DNA from: Pyrinomonadaceae bacterium
GTDB lineage: Bacteria > Acidobacteriota > Blastocatellia > Pyrinomonadales > Pyrinomonadaceae
NCBI GenBank assembly: GCA_021463165.1
Contig: JAJTWY010000009.1
Span: 1-64,000, forward strand
Direction of reading: 5' to 3'
Length of the DNA: 64,000 bases
The number at the start of each line of letters is the position of its first letter. The first letter of the stretch is position 1. Shown one piece after another: positions 1 to 7,294 of the stretch. Under the pieces are notes generated by a model. That model worked only from the letters and a program-made list of their open reading frames with translations. It was not told the origin of the DNA and did no database searches. Both the position numbers and the translations under genes were made by a program.

Positions 1-121
1 GGCAGGTGTCGGCGGAGCGACATTTGGACAAATGGGCAATGGCTCGGCCTACCAGGACACGTCTACGACGAATGACCCGGGCGGCCGTCTCATTGACATA
101 ATGCTGAGGATCAACTGGTAA
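1..121 (+). CDS. C-terminal end of a TonB-dependent (Oar-like) receptor, partial
   Basis: The open frame enters from the left edge (first full codon at base 2) and stops with TAA at 119-121, giving about 39 residues. The tail runs GGRLIDIMLRINW. This matches the last beta-strand of Oar-like outer-membrane receptors, which typically end R-(I/V)-(I/M)-Q-hydrophobic-L-R-aromatic; the complete receptor near the right end of this window finishes in RIMQFALRYDF. The last residue here is Trp, where Phe is usual for outer-membrane insertion. It is followed by a strong terminator, consistent with the end of a transcription unit. The assignment rests on the short tail only. Confidence 0.55.
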   Translation, partial: AGVGGATFGQMGNGSAYQDTSTTNDPGGRLIDIMLRINW

Positions 122-147
122 CGGTAAGATCCACGGTAAAACTTGTC

Positions 148-184
148 GGCGTTGTCGGATCCCGATCCGGCAACGCCTTTTTTG
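148..184 (+). terminator. Rho-independent terminator after the receptor fragment
   Basis: GGCGTTG (148-154) pairs with CAACGCC (171-177), and the inner CGGATC pairs with GATCCG, joined by one U-G pair. This gives a stem of about 14 bp with a two-base loop, followed directly by a T6 run. It ends transcription rightward from the receptor gene, just before the convergent amidohydrolase gene. Confidence 0.85.
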
Positions 185-189
185 CAATG

Positions 190-1677
190 TCAATTATGCT
201 TTAGCAGCTCCCCCGGCATTGCTCCAGTTACCTTGTCGCCATCCCAAACTCGCATTCCATTTACAAATACCGACCTGATACCAACTGAGAAGTTTTGAGG
301 CTCGGCAAAGGTGGCTCTGTCGATGACCGAGTTGGCATCGAAGAGGACGAGGTCAGCTCTCATGCCTTTTTTGATGAGGCCGCGATCTTTCAGGCCGAGA
401 CGTGCGGCAGGCATCGCGGACATCTTCTTAACAGCGGCCTCGAGTGAGAGCCACTTGTTCTCACGCACAAAACGGCCTAAGACACGTGTGAAGGTGCCCG
501 TTCCGCGCGGATGTCGGCTGCCGATACCGCCGTCGCTTGAGACCATGACCCAGGGACGCGTGTAAAAAGCCTTTACGTCCTCCTCGTTCATCGAATTGCA
601 TACTACACCGGCTCCGCCCGCTTTTACGATCTCGATGTATAGATCGACCGGCGAAATGCCTTTCTCTGCCGATATTTGAGCCATATTCCTCATCTCGTAG
701 GAGCGGTTGGCAGCGTGGCTCGTGATCAGCACCTTGTCCGCACCGCCCACATTGTTGAGGCCCTTTTCGACCTCGGCACGGTCGTCATGCCTGCGGCTCG
801 GAACGAGAACGGTGATCGTCGAGGCCCAGGCCGTATAAGGATAGGCGTCGGCGGTCACGTCCTGACCGGCTTTCCTGGCTGCTTCGACAAGCTGGATCGC
901 CTCAGCTGATTTGCCCCATACGTTGCGGTTGCCCATCTTGATGTGCGAGATCTGAACGGGAAGGTTCGCGTCCCTGCCGATGCGGATCGCCTCCTCCATC
1001 GCTGTCCGAAAGCCCTCCTCCTCGTCCCGGATGTGACTCATATAGATGCCCTTGTATCTCGCAGCCGCCTTCGCGAGTTCAACCATTTCTTCGATCGAAG
1101 CCATGTATCCGGTGTCATATTCGAGCCCGGAGGACAGCCCAAACGCTCCTTCCTGCATCGCCTGCTCAACGAGCTTTGCCATAGCAGCGATCTCTTCCGG
1201 CGTAGCCGTTCGCTTCGTGTCCTGCTTCATTACCTGGGTCCGTAACTCGGCGTGTCCGATAAATGCTCCAACGTTCGGGGCTACCTTCCCTTCGAGCCTG
1301 CGGAGATAATCAGCTATCGGCCAAGGGCTTCCGCCATCAGGCCCGACGAGGATCGTCGTTATTCCCTGCGAAACCTGACTTGCTGCCGCCCCCTCCCGCA
1401 ACAGGCCGGATTCGGAATGGTTGTGAATGTCAATAAACCCCGGAGCGAGGACGAGGCCGGTCGCATCGATCACCTCCTCGGTCTTGTTTGGCTTGATCTT
1501 ACCGATCTTGTCGATCCTTCCGTTCTTTATCCTTAGATCACCGCGAAACGCCGCCTTTCCCGTTCCGTCGATGATGGAGGCGTTCCGGATGACAATTGAA
1601 GTCGTTTGACCGAGAGAAGCAGACACAAACAGCAAGGCCGTAGCGGCGGCCTTGAAGAGATGAAGTATATGTTTCAT
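190..1677 (-). CDS. N-acyl-D-amino-acid deacylase family amidohydrolase, exported
   Basis: A 495-residue amidohydrolase-superfamily protein of the D-aminoacylase group, expected to hydrolyse N-acyl-D-amino acids or related dipeptides. Residues 1-23 form a signal peptide ending SLGQ, so it should act in the periplasm. The metal motif DIHNH gives His85 and His87. FGLSSGLEY, SHIRDE and QISHIKMG (metal-lysine and His regions) and SSDGGIGSRHPRGTGTF near residue 385 are all family motifs. Classic D-aminoacylases carry a metal-bridging Cys in a GNCG motif after strand 2. Here the equivalent segment reads VGPDGGS with Asp114, so substrate and metal set may differ. It stands alone and converges on the preceding receptor. 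Confidence 0.85.
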   Translation of the reverse strand: MKHILHLFKAAATALLFVSASLGQTTSIVIRNASIIDGTGKAAFRGDLRIKNGRIDKIGKIKPNKTEEVIDATGLVLAPGFIDIHNHSESGLLREGAAASQVSQGITTILVGPDGGSPWPIADYLRRLEGKVAPNVGAFIGHAELRTQVMKQDTKRTATPEEIAAMAKLVEQAMQEGAFGLSSGLEYDTGYMASIEEMVELAKAAARYKGIYMSHIRDEEEGFRTAMEEAIRIGRDANLPVQISHIKMGNRNVWGKSAEAIQLVEAARKAGQDVTADAYPYTAWASTITVLVPSRRHDDRAEVEKGLNNVGGADKVLITSHAANRSYEMRNMAQISAEKGISPVDLYIEIVKAGGAGVVCNSMNEEDVKAFYTRPWVMVSSDGGIGSRHPRGTGTFTRVLGRFVRENKWLSLEAAVKKMSAMPAARLGLKDRGLIKKGMRADLVLFDANSVIDRATFAEPQNFSVGIRSVFVNGMRVWDGDKVTGAMPGELLKHN

Positions 1678-1895
1678 AGATCGTGAAAATGACGGTCGAA
1701 AATTCGATGATTTTTCACCGAGAAGCCATGGCAGGAGTGTCCAGTCGGCCGCCTCGGAAAGGAGCCATCAGAAATGGTTCATATCTGGTAACGAACGGCC
1801 CGCAGAACACAATTCGCCGACGCCGAATCCGAGGCCGGTCTCGTCGACCGACCGCCGGTTTTTCCTCTTATTGAAGGCAATGGATGAAGGCCTTG

Positions 1896-2351
1896 CTATT
1901 CAGCGAAGGGACTAAGATCGCCCGGTTTGCGGAGCATCTTGTTCACTTCATCGAGATGCATCTCTTCGAGCAGGATCATCTCGCGGGCGTATTCTTCAAG
2001 AGAAACTGACTTGCCCTCGGTCGCCCGCAGCAATTCATAGTAAGCCGCGAGCGTCGTGCTTTCCTGCTCAAGGCTCTCACGCAGAATATCACCGATGTCG
2101 TGCTTTTCGGTCTCGAGCAGCGGGCCTATCTTCAAGCTGGGATGCCCGCCAAGCATCGTAACGAACTCACCCGCCTTGTGAGCATGCGCCATCGATTCGT
2201 CGGCATTGCCCTTTAGCCAGGATACGATCGGGATGCGATTGTAGCCATAGACCATCAGCGAATAATGTGTATACCTCACCACACCGGCGAGCTCCAATTC
2301 CATGATCTTGTTCAAGATCGTGATAGCGTTTTGTTTGTCGGTTTCGTTCAT
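1896..2351 (-). CDS. Ferritin-like (bacterioferritin-type) diiron protein
   Basis: A four-helix-bundle ferritin-like protein of about 151 residues, probably for iron storage or oxidation. Helix A holds ELELAGVVRYTHY, where Glu is a likely iron ligand. Helix B holds ADESMAHAHKAGE, helix C holds LEQESTTLAAYY, and helix D holds EEMHLDEV with an ExxH pair. In helix B the spacing is ExxxH, not the canonical bacterioferritin ExxH, as in a subgroup of short ferritin-like proteins. The ATG at 2351 was chosen because the longer reading begins with TTG inside the intergenic gap and adds residues unlike the family. It lies directly downstream of lipA on the same strand. Confidence 0.8.
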   Translation of the reverse strand: MNETDKQNAITILNKIMELELAGVVRYTHYSLMVYGYNRIPIVSWLKGNADESMAHAHKAGEFVTMLGGHPSLKIGPLLETEKHDIGDILRESLEQESTTLAAYYELLRATEGKSVSLEEYAREMILLEEMHLDEVNKMLRKPGDLSPFAE

Positions 2352-2361
2352 ATTAGCGATG

Positions 2362-2367
2362 ATTATA
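2362..2367 (-). promoter_or_regulatory. Possible -10 box (TATAAT) for the ferritin-like gene
   Basis: On the minus strand a perfect TATAAT ends about ten bases before the ATG at 2351, in the gap after lipA. If used, the transcript would begin only a few bases before the start codon and be nearly leaderless. No convincing -35 box is visible, and the ferritin-like gene could equally be read from lipA. Confidence 0.3.
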
Positions 2368-2384
2368 GCGCAACCCTGGGACAA

Positions 2385-3296
2385 CTATTGTGCCTGTTCC
2401 CTTGCATGATACGACGAGCGCGTCAGCGGCGAAGACTCAACGTGTTTGAAACCCATTGCCTCGCCGATCCTCTTCCATTCGGCGAACTCTTCGGGTGTAA
2501 CGTAGCGTTCGACCGGCAGACGTTTTTCATAAGGTTGCAGGTATTGGCCGATCGTCATAATGTCGCACGAGACCGAGCGAAGGTCCTTCATCAGCTCGAC
2601 CACTTCCTCAAAAGTTTCGCCCAAACCGGCCATGATGCCGCTCTTGGTAAGCATCTGCGGGAACTGCGTGTCGCGGTAATGGGCAGAGCGTTCGAGCAGC
2701 TCCAGCGTCTGATCGTATTTCGCGTCGGGTCGAACGCGGCGATAGAGGCGTGCGATGGTTTCGGTGTTGTGGTTAAGAACGTCGGGCCGGGCGATCAGTA
2801 CATTGTTGAGAGCATCTTTATCGCCATTGAAATCAGGGATCAGGACCTCGATCTTACAGTCCGGATTTATTTCGCGGACCTTCAAAATAGTTTCGGCCCA
2901 GTGCATCGAGCCGCCGTCGGCAAGGTCGTCGCGGTTGACCGAGGTGATGACCGCATGTTTGAGATCAAGATGTTTGACGGCTTCGGCGACGTGGGTCGGT
3001 TCCATTGGGTCGAGATCCATCGGCTTGCCCTTGTTGACCGCACAAAAGCCGCAGTGTCGCGTGCAGGTGTCGCCGCCGAGCATGAATGTCGCGGTCTTAT
3101 CCGTCCAGCATTCAAAGATATTCGGGCACTTCGCTTCCTGACAGACGGTGTGCAGATTAAGCCCGTCGATCAGATCCATGACCTGGTTTTGATTGCGCGG
3201 GTCACCGAGTTTGATCTTGAGCCAGTCGGGCTTTTTCAATCTCTCACGCTGTTTGCGGTTGAGAAATTGTCGAACCAATGCTTTTTCTTCGATCAT
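2385..3296 (-). CDS. lipA: Lipoyl synthase (radical SAM)
   Basis: A 303-residue radical-SAM enzyme that inserts two sulfur atoms into octanoyl groups to make the lipoyl cofactor of 2-oxoacid dehydrogenases and the glycine cleavage system. The auxiliary cluster motif CX4CX5C is at Cys52, Cys57 and Cys63, and the radical-SAM CX3CX2C is at Cys78, Cys82 and Cys85. The C-terminal RSSYHA supplies the serine that ligates the auxiliary cluster. TSVNRDDLADGG and MLTKSGIMAGLGE are family signatures. The ATG at 3296 is preferred over an upstream TTG because the family begins near it. The ferritin-like gene follows; no lipB is seen nearby. Confidence 0.95.
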   Translation of the reverse strand: MIEEKALVRQFLNRKQRERLKKPDWLKIKLGDPRNQNQVMDLIDGLNLHTVCQEAKCPNIFECWTDKTATFMLGGDTCTRHCGFCAVNKGKPMDLDPMEPTHVAEAVKHLDLKHAVITSVNRDDLADGGSMHWAETILKVREINPDCKIEVLIPDFNGDKDALNNVLIARPDVLNHNTETIARLYRRVRPDAKYDQTLELLERSAHYRDTQFPQMLTKSGIMAGLGETFEEVVELMKDLRSVSCDIMTIGQYLQPYEKRLPVERYVTPEEFAEWKRIGEAMGFKHVESSPLTRSSYHAREQAQ

Positions 3297-3349
3297 AACC
3301 CGTGTTGCTGTAACCCCTATTCTATCATTGCAATCCGAAAAAATCGCCC

Positions 3350-3378
3350 TTGACAAGCGTGGTGAGATCCCCTACTCT
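3350..3378 (+). promoter_or_regulatory. Sigma70-like promoter pointing into a gene-free stretch
   Basis: TTGACA at 3350-3355 is followed after 17 bases by TACTCT (3373-3378). The consensus -35 and ideal spacing make it plausible, though the -10 matches only three of six positions. It points right, away from lipA. The next coding region begins at 3648, beyond a strong terminator. Confidence 0.4.
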
Positions 3379-3384
3379 GTGAAT

Positions 3385-3572
3385 CACCACTTTTTAGTAA
3401 AGATTTGATGTTATTCAGTACCCAGCATAAAGATCACATGTGTTGTTGTATGATGTGTGCCGCTTTCATGGCGGGGCTGGGGATCTGTATGGACGGATGA
3501 TCCGTTCTTGACGAAATCAGGTTCTTATACCAGACCGGCCGTGAAATCAATACGATTCACGGCCGGTTTTTT
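3385..3572 (+). ncRNA. Candidate small RNA between a promoter and a terminator
   Basis: The gap of about 350 bases between lipA and the carbonic anhydrase gene has no convincing reading frame. It starts with a promoter-like TTGACA-17-TACTCT and ends in a 12-bp hairpin with a T6 tail, so a transcript of about 185 bases would fit. Internal pairing is visible: ACGGAT with ATCCGT separated by one base near 3493-3505, and GCC with GGC around 3460-3473. A weaker hairpin, GTGGTGA/TCACCAC followed by T5 at 3359-3395, overlaps the start. I do not recognise the family. It could instead be a long leader with a premature terminator. Confidence 0.25.
3534..3572 (+). terminator. Strong rho-independent terminator upstream of carbonic anhydrase
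   Basis: ACCGGCCGTGAA (3534-3545) pairs perfectly with TTCACGGCCGGT (3556-3567) around a ten-base loop, followed by a run of six T. No coding gene on this strand ends just upstream, so it must close either a small RNA or a leader transcript. Confidence 0.85.
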
Positions 3573-3647
3573 GTATTGAAGACCATCACTTGATTGCGTT
3601 TAGGATCACTATTAAGCGGACAACCAACTAAGAATAGGAGAAAACCG

Positions 3648-4292
3648 ATGAGTGAGATCTTAACTGAGGTGCTGCAAGCCAATGAGGCATATGCAGCTGA
3701 TTTTGGAAATAAAAAGGATCTGGTCCTGCCGCCAAAGCGAGGCTTTGCGATCGTCACCTGCATGGATGCACGGCTCGACCCGGCAAAATATGCGGGGCTC
3801 GCCGAGGGCGATGCCCACGTGATCCGAAATGCCGGCGGCCGGGCGAGCGATGACGCCATCCGGTCGCTGATCATCTCGTACAAACTGCTTGGGACAAAGG
3901 AGTTCTTCATTATCCATCATACAGAGTGCGGAATGGAATTTTTTACAGATGCTGTTATCAGCGACCTGCTTTCAAATAGTCTTGAGACGGCGGTATTGGA
4001 TCAGAACGGCTTTCGCGATGTGGGCCTCGGGCCGGGATCGGAGGAAGGACGCTATATCAACTTTCTGACAATTGCCGATCGTCTGAAGAGCGTCGTCGAC
4101 GATGTCAAAAGGGTTCGGGCACATCCCCTGATACCGCGATCGATCCCGATCTATGGCTATATCTATGACGTCAAGAGCGGTCGACTGATCGAAGTAAAGG
4201 AGGCGACCGAGGCGGGCAAGCGAATCGCGGGAACCTCTGAATCGGCGGCGATCCCAGCGGCTGCCGGTGTAACGTCGGCGGTCGTCAATTAG
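3648..4292 (+). CDS. Beta-class carbonic anhydrase
   Basis: A 214-residue zinc enzyme that interconverts CO2 and bicarbonate in the cytoplasm. The signature CMDAR supplies zinc ligand Cys38 and the Asp40-Arg42 dyad, and HHTECG supplies His91 and Cys94. RNAGG near residue 60 is also typical. The start at 3648 has AGGAG eight bases upstream; a longer in-frame start at 3594 would run back toward the terminator and adds non-family sequence. The gene is followed 13 bases later by the DUF1684 gene, so the two may share a transcript. Confidence 0.92.
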   Translation: MSEILTEVLQANEAYAADFGNKKDLVLPPKRGFAIVTCMDARLDPAKYAGLAEGDAHVIRNAGGRASDDAIRSLIISYKLLGTKEFFIIHHTECGMEFFTDAVISDLLSNSLETAVLDQNGFRDVGLGPGSEEGRYINFLTIADRLKSVVDDVKRVRAHPLIPRSIPIYGYIYDVKSGRLIEVKEATEAGKRIAGTSESAAIPAAAGVTSAVVN

Positions 4293-4305
4293 GAGGAAGA
4301 GGGAG

Positions 4306-5200
4306 ATGAAAAAGCTATCGATCCGTATTTTTGCATCCATCTTAACCTTCTTCCTATGGAGCGGCATAGCCGCCCAGGTTCCGCCAAACTATTTTGAGAC
4401 CATCCAACAATGGCGTTCCGATCGGCAGGCACGCCTCATCAAGGAGGATGGCTGGCTATCGGTCGCCGGTCTTTTCTGGCTAAAGGACGGCGTCAATTCT
4501 GTCGGCTCCGGCAAGAGCTACGACGTTGGGCTGACGGACAGTTTTACCCAAGGGCGTTTCGGGGAGATCGTTTTTCTTAACGGTAAGGCGACCTTGAAAG
4601 TCGATCCGGGGATTCCCGCAACAAGCGGTAAGACAACGATCTCGACGATCGACCTTGGATCTGAGGCTGCCCGGGGCGCACCTGCATCGGTCTCGGTCGG
4701 AAGTCAGACGTTCTATCTGATCAGACGCGGAGCACGCTCCGCCATACGACTGAAGGACAGTAACCGCCCCGAGCGGCTGGAGTTTACCGGCCTCAACTGG
4801 TTTCCAATTGATCCGGAACTCAGAATAACGGCAGATTTTGAGCCCTATTCCGAACCGCGGCTCGTCAAGGTTTCCAATATAATCGGCGAGACCGTCGAAA
4901 TGAAAAGTCCGGGTGTCTTGAAATTCAAGATCCGCGGGACCGAATACAGACTGACGCCGGTTGCCGAAGGCGACCAATTGTTTATCATCTTTCGAGATTT
5001 GACGAGTAGGACAACGACCTACGGCGCGCCGGTCGCTTTCTTTATGCACAACGCCCCGAGAATGGAAAGGTAGTGTTGGATTTCAACAAGGCCGAGAATC
5101 CGCCGTGCTCATTTACGCCGTTTGCAACGTGTCCCTTCCACCGCCGGAGAATCGCCTGAGGGTGAAGATCAAAACCGGTAAAAAGCGATACCATTCGTAG
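4306..5200 (+). pseudogene. DUF1684 family exported protein, two frameshifts near the 3' end
   Basis: The first frame gives 255 residues: a signal peptide (residues 1-23, ending GIAAQ) and then the DUF1684 hallmark DGWLSVAGLFWLKDG, and it stops at 5073. The expected C-terminal part continues in other frames. After the GC-repeat GGCGCGCC at 5023-5030 a second frame reads [20 protein letters not shown] followed by [14 protein letters not shown]. After CCC at 5132-5134 a third frame reads [21 protein letters not shown] and stops at 5200. Restoring both gives a full-length protein. Both breaks lie in short repeats, so sequencing error and true decay are equally possible. The function of DUF1684 proteins is not established. 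Confidence 0.75.
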
Positions 5201-5211
5201 CGAATGCAATT

Positions 5212-5246
5212 GGGCCGGGCGACGTAGAACGCGGTCCGGCCCTTTG
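5212..5246 (+). terminator. Probable terminator after the DUF1684 gene
   Basis: GGGCCGG (5212-5218) pairs with CCGGCCC (5236-5242) and is followed by TTTGTT. The T tract is imperfect. The hairpin lies between the ends of two convergent genes and could serve both. Confidence 0.5.
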
Positions 5247-5262
5247 TTCACCTAAATTCCAT

Positions 5263-5868
5263 TTAACCCAACCGAGAATTCACCACATCCCAGTTGATAT
5301 TCGAAAAGAACGCTTCGATATATTTCGGCCGGTCCGCCGGAGCGTAATCTTTGATAAAGGCGTGTTCCCAGACGTCCATGATGAGGATCGGCTTGTACCC
5401 GGCGACATTGCCGGTCTCGTGGAGGTTGATCCAGTGATTCGAGATCTGACCGTTTGACGGGTCCTGATAGACGGCGGCCCAACCAACGCCGCGCATCTTG
5501 CCGGTGTTCATAAAATCCGCCTTCCAAACATCGTAATCGCCAAAGCTATCACTTGCCGCATTGACAAATTGGTCACCCGTCGACGGGTCTCCGGTGCCGT
5601 GCTTCTGCATATTCTCGAAATAGTATTCATGCAGAACCATGCCGTTGTATTCGAATCCGAATCGACGCTTAAGCTCACTAAACGCAGCAACTTGTGTCGC
5701 GTCGAGGTTCCCCTCGCCGATCAAGTCGGCGATGCGTTGATTCAGGACATTCGTGTTCGTAACGTAGCCTTCGTAAAGCTTGAAGTGCATCGCCAGTGTC
5801 TCGTTCGAGATGCCGGTCAGATCGCTTAGGTCAAATGTTTTTGCTGTATAAGTAGTGCTTGTTCCCAT
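5263..5868 (-). CDS. Superoxide dismutase, Fe/Mn type
   Basis: A 201-residue cytoplasmic enzyme that dismutates superoxide to oxygen and peroxide. The four metal ligands are in place: His28 (MHFKLYEGY), His80 (VLHEYYF), and Asp165 and His169 in DVWEHAF. There is no signal peptide. The ATG at 5868 has AGGAG seven bases upstream; the first six codons of the longer reading include that site. The gene is divergent from no neighbour and shares its strand with the ferredoxin gene upstream (77 bases away), so the two may be co-transcribed. Whether iron or manganese is used cannot be settled from these residues alone. Confidence 0.93.
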   Translation of the reverse strand: MGTSTTYTAKTFDLSDLTGISNETLAMHFKLYEGYVTNTNVLNQRIADLIGEGNLDATQVAAFSELKRRFGFEYNGMVLHEYYFENMQKHGTGDPSTGDQFVNAASDSFGDYDVWKADFMNTGKMRGVGWAAVYQDPSNGQISNHWINLHETGNVAGYKPILIMDVWEHAFIKDYAPADRPKYIEAFFSNINWDVVNSRLG

Positions 5869-5945
5869 GATTTCTCCTATATTCACAGTCCCACTTCAGC
5901 CGCCCCGCTCAAACAAGGGGCCCGCAAAAGGTGGAACTCCCAACC

Positions 5946-6278
5946 CTAGTCCTCCGGCCGTGTCCCGGGATCGATACCCGCGACGCTAGCCTGGTTAATA
6001 ACCCTGACGTGAAGATCGTCATTACACCGTACCTGACACGACAGCCGCATCCGCTCGGTCATATCCTGCTTTGTGGCCATCACGGCGGCCTCGGCCTCCA
6101 GTATCTCGCCGGGATCACCAGCCAGTATTTCCACACGACAGGTGGTGCATCGAGCGTTGCCGCCACAGCGATGCAGTATATCGATCCCGTTGTCCTCGAT
6201 AGCCAGAACCAGCTTCCGACCTTTCTCCGCCTCGAACTCTACCTTGCCCGCCGCCGTTTCGGCAGTAATATGTGGCAT
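5946..6278 (-). CDS. 2Fe-2S plant-type ferredoxin
   Basis: A 110-residue small electron carrier. The cluster motif CX5CX2C is at Cys38, Cys44 and Cys47 (CGGNARCTTC), with the fourth ligand Cys81 in LSCQV. The N-terminal part VEFEAEKGRKLVLAIEDNGIDI is the usual beta-grasp fold before the cluster loop. GGGGAG about ten bases before the ATG is a ribosome site. Its partner is unknown; superoxide dismutase lies directly downstream on the same strand. Confidence 0.9.
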   Translation of the reverse strand: MPHITAETAAGKVEFEAEKGRKLVLAIEDNGIDILHRCGGNARCTTCRVEILAGDPGEILEAEAAVMATKQDMTERMRLSCQVRCNDDLHVRVINQASVAGIDPGTRPED

Positions 6279-6418
6279 TAAATAATTCTCCCCAAATCCT
6301 CTGCGTTTTTACTAAACCGTATAGATAGAATTTTGCACATCGGGTTGTCGAAAGCAAGATGGTCTGCTCGGGTTCTTTGGTTTCGCCATTCCTGCTAGAA
6401 TGTACCGTTCAAAAAGAG

Positions 6419-7231
6419 ATGAAATACGGACTTATCGCAGGCAATGGCCAGTTTCCTTTCCTCGTAATTGAAGGTGCGAAGAAAGCTGGAGCCGATGTCG
6501 TCGTCGCAGCCATAAAGGAGGAGACCGATCCGGCGATAGAACAAGCTGCCGGTAAGGTTGCCTGGCTGGGGATAGGGCAGCTTGGCAAAATGATCGCTTT
6601 CTTTAAGGAAAATGGTGTAAGCCAGGCGATCATGGCAGGGCAGGTCAAGCACGTCCAGCTTTTCTCCGGTGCTATCCCGGATCTGCGAATGGTGAAAATG
6701 CTCTGGAATCTGCCAAAACGCAGTACGGATGCGCTCATCGGCGGAGTCGCGGCAGAACTCGCCAAGGAAGGGATCGAGCTTATTGATTCGACCGCCTTGA
6801 TCCCGGATCATCTGGCCGCTATCGGGGTGATGACCAAGCGACGGCCGAATGACGTTGAGCAGGAGAACATCGAATATGGCCTTGAGATCGCCCACGAGAT
6901 CGCACGGCTCGACCTCGGACAGACAATTGTCGTTCGGGCCAAAGCGTGTGTCGCGATCGAGGCTATGGAAGGAACCGACGCAACTATCCTGCGGGCGGGC
7001 GCACTTGCAAAGGGGCGTCTGACGGTGGTCAAGGTGGCTAAGCCGGATCAGGATATGCGTTTTGATGTGCCGGTTGTAGGCGTACCGACGGTTGAGAACA
7101 TGATAGCTGCCGGTGCGACCTGTCTGTCGATCACAGCCGGCAAGACCCTTATATTTGACCGCTCCCGAATGCTCGAATTGGCAGATAAAAATAAGATCTG
7201 CATCGTCGGGTCACGCGAAGTGAAACTTTAA
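6419..7231 (+). CDS. lpxI: UDP-2,3-diacylglucosamine pyrophosphatase, LpxI type
   Basis: A 270-residue protein of the DUF1009/LpxI family, which hydrolyses UDP-2,3-diacylglucosamine to lipid X in lipid A synthesis and replaces LpxH in many phyla. Recognisable blocks are GLIAGNGQFP at the N-terminus, IMAGQVKH near residue 74, VRAKACVAIEAMEGTD near residue 180, KVAKPDQDMRFDVPVVG and PTVENM in the C-terminal catalytic half. The presence of this step implies an outer membrane with lipid A. The ATG at 6419 fits the family N-terminus; an earlier in-frame start at 6359 adds 20 unrelated residues. A TAGAAT box at 6396-6401 could be its -10. Confidence 0.92.
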   Translation: MKYGLIAGNGQFPFLVIEGAKKAGADVVVAAIKEETDPAIEQAAGKVAWLGIGQLGKMIAFFKENGVSQAIMAGQVKHVQLFSGAIPDLRMVKMLWNLPKRSTDALIGGVAAELAKEGIELIDSTALIPDHLAAIGVMTKRRPNDVEQENIEYGLEIAHEIARLDLGQTIVVRAKACVAIEAMEGTDATILRAGALAKGRLTVVKVAKPDQDMRFDVPVVGVPTVENMIAAGATCLSITAGKTLIFDRSRMLELADKNKICIVGSREVKL

Positions 7232-7294
7232 TCTGTCGTGTGCGTATTTTTCTGTTGCACTAGATTCAAATATTCTCACTAGACCGGAGACTTT

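Noticed and set aside
1820..1868. Terminator-like CGGTC/GACCG stem followed by T5
   Set aside because: No plus-strand gene ends upstream and the stem is only five pairs with intervening sequence before the T run.
2265..3353. 362-residue open frame antisense to lipA
   Set aside because: It lies over an unmistakable lipA gene and has no recognisable motif.
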